Made by a program: the position numbers and the translations under genes
NCBI GenBank assembly: GCA_007922305.1
Contig: ML677366.1
Location: forward strand, 15,538,338 to 15,602,337
Reading direction: 5' to 3'
Source of the DNA: Dermatemys mawii
Taxonomy: Eukaryota > Chordata > Testudines > Dermatemydidae
DNA: 64,000 bases
Shown here: positions 61,356 to 64,000 of the stretch, in pieces
Position numbering within the stretch: the first letter of the stretch is position 1
Layout: each line of letters opens with the position of its first letter
Notes under the pieces: model-generated
The model's input: the letters and a program-made list of their open reading frames with translations, nothing else
Database searches by the model: none
What the model was told of the DNA's origin: nothing

Positions 61356-63050
61356 ATGCCTCGTACTTGTGTGAAGAGTGCAGATAACTTCTGCTATGTT
61401 TGTGGTGAAGTGACTTTTGCATCACAAAAGCGCAGTATAACCACTATGGTTAAGAAAGCCTATCACCTTTATTTTGGCTGCAAAATTGGAGATCAGGACA
61501 AGAGGTAGGCCCCACACATATGCTGCAACCCTTGTGCAACAAATCTTCGCCAGTGGTTGAACAGGAAAAGGAAATCTATGCCTTTTGCAGTGCCAATGAT
61601 TTGGAGAGCGCCAACAGATCATACCAGCAATTGTTACTTCTGCATGGTGCCTCCAGTTGGGAAAGGTGTGTCAAAGAAGAAAAAGTGGACTGTGCATTAT
61701 CCAAACATTCCATCAGCTATACGCCCAATACCCCACGGAGAAGGACTGCCGGTTCCTGATGCACCAGAATCATTCTCACTTGAGTCAGATGAGGAAGAGG
61801 AAGAGGATGAAACTTCTGGTCCTGAACCATCAATGTCACAGGACCCACATTTTCTCCCATCCTCCTCCTCTGAACCACACCTCATAACACAAGCTGAACT
61901 GAATGACCTTGTCAGGGATTTGGAACTACCCAAGAGTAAGGCAGAGCTGCTGGGCTCCAGACTACAGCAGTGGAATCTCCTGGCAGGTGATGTTAGGGTT
62001 TCCATGTTCCGTGACCGTCAAAAGGATCTTGTCCCATTCTTCTTCATGGAAGGTGATCTTATAGCCTGCAACGTCATCGATGGTGTGATGGCAGCCCTCA
62101 AAATCGTTCACGATCCAGATGAGTGGAGACTCTTCATTGATTCATCGAAGACGAGTCTTAAAGCTGTTTTGCTGCATAATGGCAATGTTTTGCCATCAAT
62201 TCCAGTTGGTCATGCAGTCCATATGAAGGAAACCTATGACAACATGAAACAACATTTGAGGTGCATAAACTATGACCGACATCAGTGGCAGCTTTGTGGC
62301 GATTTGAAGGTTGTTGCTCTCTTGCTTGATCTGCAGACTGGATACACAAAGTACTGCTGTTTTCTCTGAGAGTGGGATAGTCGTGCAAGAGATTCCCACT
62401 ACATCAAGAAAGATTGGCCACTCCGACAGTCATTGGAGCCTGGGAGGAAAAGTGTTCGGCATCCACCGCTTGTTGAATCGAGGAAGATTTTGTTACCACC
62501 CTTACACATCAAGTAGGGTCTGATGAAGAACTTTGTCAAGGCCATTGACAAAACACAAGCAGCTTTCAAGTACCTCCGTGGAAAATTTCCAAGGTTAAGT
62601 GAAGCTAAGATAAAGGAAGGTGTCCTTGTTGGTCCTCAGATTCGTGAACATCTTCGAGATGATGCATTTGACCATGCACCGCGTGGCAAGGAAAAGACAG
62701 CATGGAAAGCCTTCCAGTCAGTGGCAATACATTTTCTCGGAAACAACAAGGCAGACAACTACAGGTTGTTGGTGGAAAACTTCCTCGAGGCATACAAAAG
62801 CCTTGGTTGCAACATGTCACTAAAGATACAATTTTTGTACTCTCATCTAGATTTTTTTCCACCGAACTGCGGAGCAGTGAGCGACTAGCACGGCGAGCGA
62901 TTTCACCAGGACATTGCAACAATGGAGAAACGCTATCAGGGCAAATGGAGCCCATCAATGCTTGCAGACTATTGCTGGACAGTGACAAGAGATGCTCCAT
63001 TTAATGAATACAAGAGACAAGCCAAGAAGCGCCGAGTAGACACTGAATAG
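61356..63050 (+). pseudogene. Transposase pseudogene of copy 2
   Basis: The same protein as at 28225-29916, 565 codons including the stop. It is broken by four in-frame stops: 61506-61508 (Trp51 position), 62367-62369 (Cys337 position, in the CCxxC motif), 62514-62516 (a Leu position) and 62886-62888 (Glu510 position). There is no frameshift. Length differences to copy 1 are confined to whole codons in the acidic run (two more) and the Ser run (one fewer). The ZAD-like cysteines and the FIDSSKTSLKAVLLHNG block are kept. Confidence 0.9.
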
Positions 63051-63419
63051 GACTAAACTTTGTACGTAATAGTTTTTTGCCTTTTGTTTCATAATACATT
63101 TTATTTATATAACCCTTTTGCTGATTTTTAAAGTGTTACATAAACAGGACAGGTGAAATATTATCATGTAAAGCAACCATAAACACATGAAAAGACCTAG
63201 GTTTACAATTTATGATTAAAACTCTACTATCTACACAATATACATAGACATAAAATGTAAAAACTTAAATATCTTAGAAACAGTAGCCAATCAGTTGTTT
63301 TAATTGTCATATTTGAATTCAGCACATTAAAATACATAATAAATATCACATTTTATCTCTGAAGCAGACGACTTCTAAAAAATTGTAGACCACTGTTACA
63401 AAAGCAATTTATCCTCTCT

Positions 63420-63620
63420 GGGTGTTCACACCTCCAGATCACCTGCTGGAAGTGGGCTTCAACCCCCCGATTGAATTTACCTTGCTTTCTTGCCTGCTAT
63501 TTATACCTGCCTCTGGAGATTTCCACAACATTCATCTGATGAAGTGGATCCTAGCCCACGAAAGCTCATGATCCCTAAAATCTGTTAGTCTATAAGGTGC
63601 TACAAGACTCTGTCACTTTT
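63420..63620 (+). repeat. Dispersed retroposon of the fold-back family
   Basis: It contains TTTATACCTGCCTCTGGAGA, CATCTGATGAAGTGGATCC, CCCACGAAAGCTCATGATC and CTGTTAGTCTATAAGGTGC. The last two parallel the arms of the element at 23117-23333 (GAAAGCTTATGCTC, GTCTTTACGGTGCCAC). It lies close to the end of transposon copy 2. Confidence 0.65.
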
Positions 63621-64000
63621 GTAGTTTATTACCAATGTACTATACTTTGCTACATTGCCCAGCAAGCAACACACGTGATTCGCCTTCTTGTTGGAAATAT
63701 TAGCACCCAAAAAACAGTAATTTAACTGAACAGTGACTGAGTACAATGCACTAGAAATATACAACCGAGACACTGGCATCAATATAAAGCACTAAGAAAA
63801 AGGCAAACTTGATTCAAATGATAGGCTTATGATTAATCCTTGATTCAAAAAAGCAATGTGAATACATTACAGTTTGACCAATGTAGTATTTCATGATATT
63901 TATAAAACACTGCACTCAGATGGGAGGCGAACGGACACAGAAAGATACTGGATAGCCCTGATACTTAACAGAGATACAGCCCATTCAATAACAAAACCTA
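63621..64000. other. Presumed intron, nothing recognised
   Basis: AT-rich sequence to the window edge without a gene or recognised repeat. Confidence 0.4.

Larger units (their letters stand above)
60846..63395 (+). mobile_element. DNA transposon copy 2, full-length but coding-defective
   Basis: A 2550-bp sister of the element at 27884-30424, in the opposite orientation. It starts CACTGCTTTACAG and ends, reverse-complemented, CAGTGGTCTACAA. It is flanked by TTA on both sides (60843-60845 and 63396-63398). Similarity to copy 1 covers leader, ORF and 3' region end to end and stops at the same bases. The different flanks show independent insertions rather than one segmental duplication. Confidence 0.92.

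Noticed and set aside
1..64000. CRISPR arrays, operons or bacterial regulatory elements.
   Set aside because: The sequence is clearly vertebrate. Tandem or spaced repeats seen are transposon or simple-sequence in nature.

Overview
The window looks like nuclear DNA from a reptile, most likely a cryptodiran (hidden-necked) turtle. It is AT-rich and full of decayed interspersed repeats. Three 5'-truncated CR1 LINEs, hAT, Harbinger and pogo/Tigger miniature elements, and a tRNA-derived SINE resembling the turtle Cry family all point the same way. The species call is inference from repeat types; no search was run.

The only host gene I can support is EFL1 (elongation factor-like GTPase 1, EFTUD1) on the minus strand. 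It is represented by three consecutive internal exons at 25420-25552, 19446-19593 and 5717-6729. Their splice sites and phases join into one open frame covering the end of the preceding region, domains III and IV, and the start of domain V. The last exons (below position 1) and all earlier exons were not found, so the window is mostly intron sequence.

Layout: 1-5.7 kb is intron with a hAT relic. At 5.7-6.7 kb is the large EFL1 exon. From 8.1 to 17 kb are CR1 copies, a Harbinger MITE and a MIR-like SINE. From 17.4 to 18.8 kb are pogo/Tigger remains. At 19.4 kb is an EFL1 exon. From 21.5 to 24.1 kb are a hAT MITE and a fold-back retroposon. At 25.4 kb is an EFL1 exon. From 27.9 to 30.4 kb is a complete DNA transposon with an intact 563-codon ORF. 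From 34.8 to 37.4 kb is a decayed Harbinger element interrupted by a SINE. At 42.7, 45.2, 46.7 and 48.8 kb are miniature elements. From 52.2 to 53.3 kb is an R2-like retrotransposon end. At 54.6 kb is a probable solo LTR. At 55.9 kb is another hAT MITE. From 60.8 to 63.4 kb is a second, nonsense-damaged copy of the intact transposon in the opposite orientation.

The most interesting system is the two-copy transposon (27884-30424 and 60846-63395). It has CACTG-type terminal inverted repeats, a TTA target duplication at both copies, a protein with a cysteine-rich (ZAD-like) N-terminus and candidate D-D-E residues, and a cluster of TGATGCAAT-type motifs in its leader. One copy is fully open, the other carries four in-frame stops and no frameshift.
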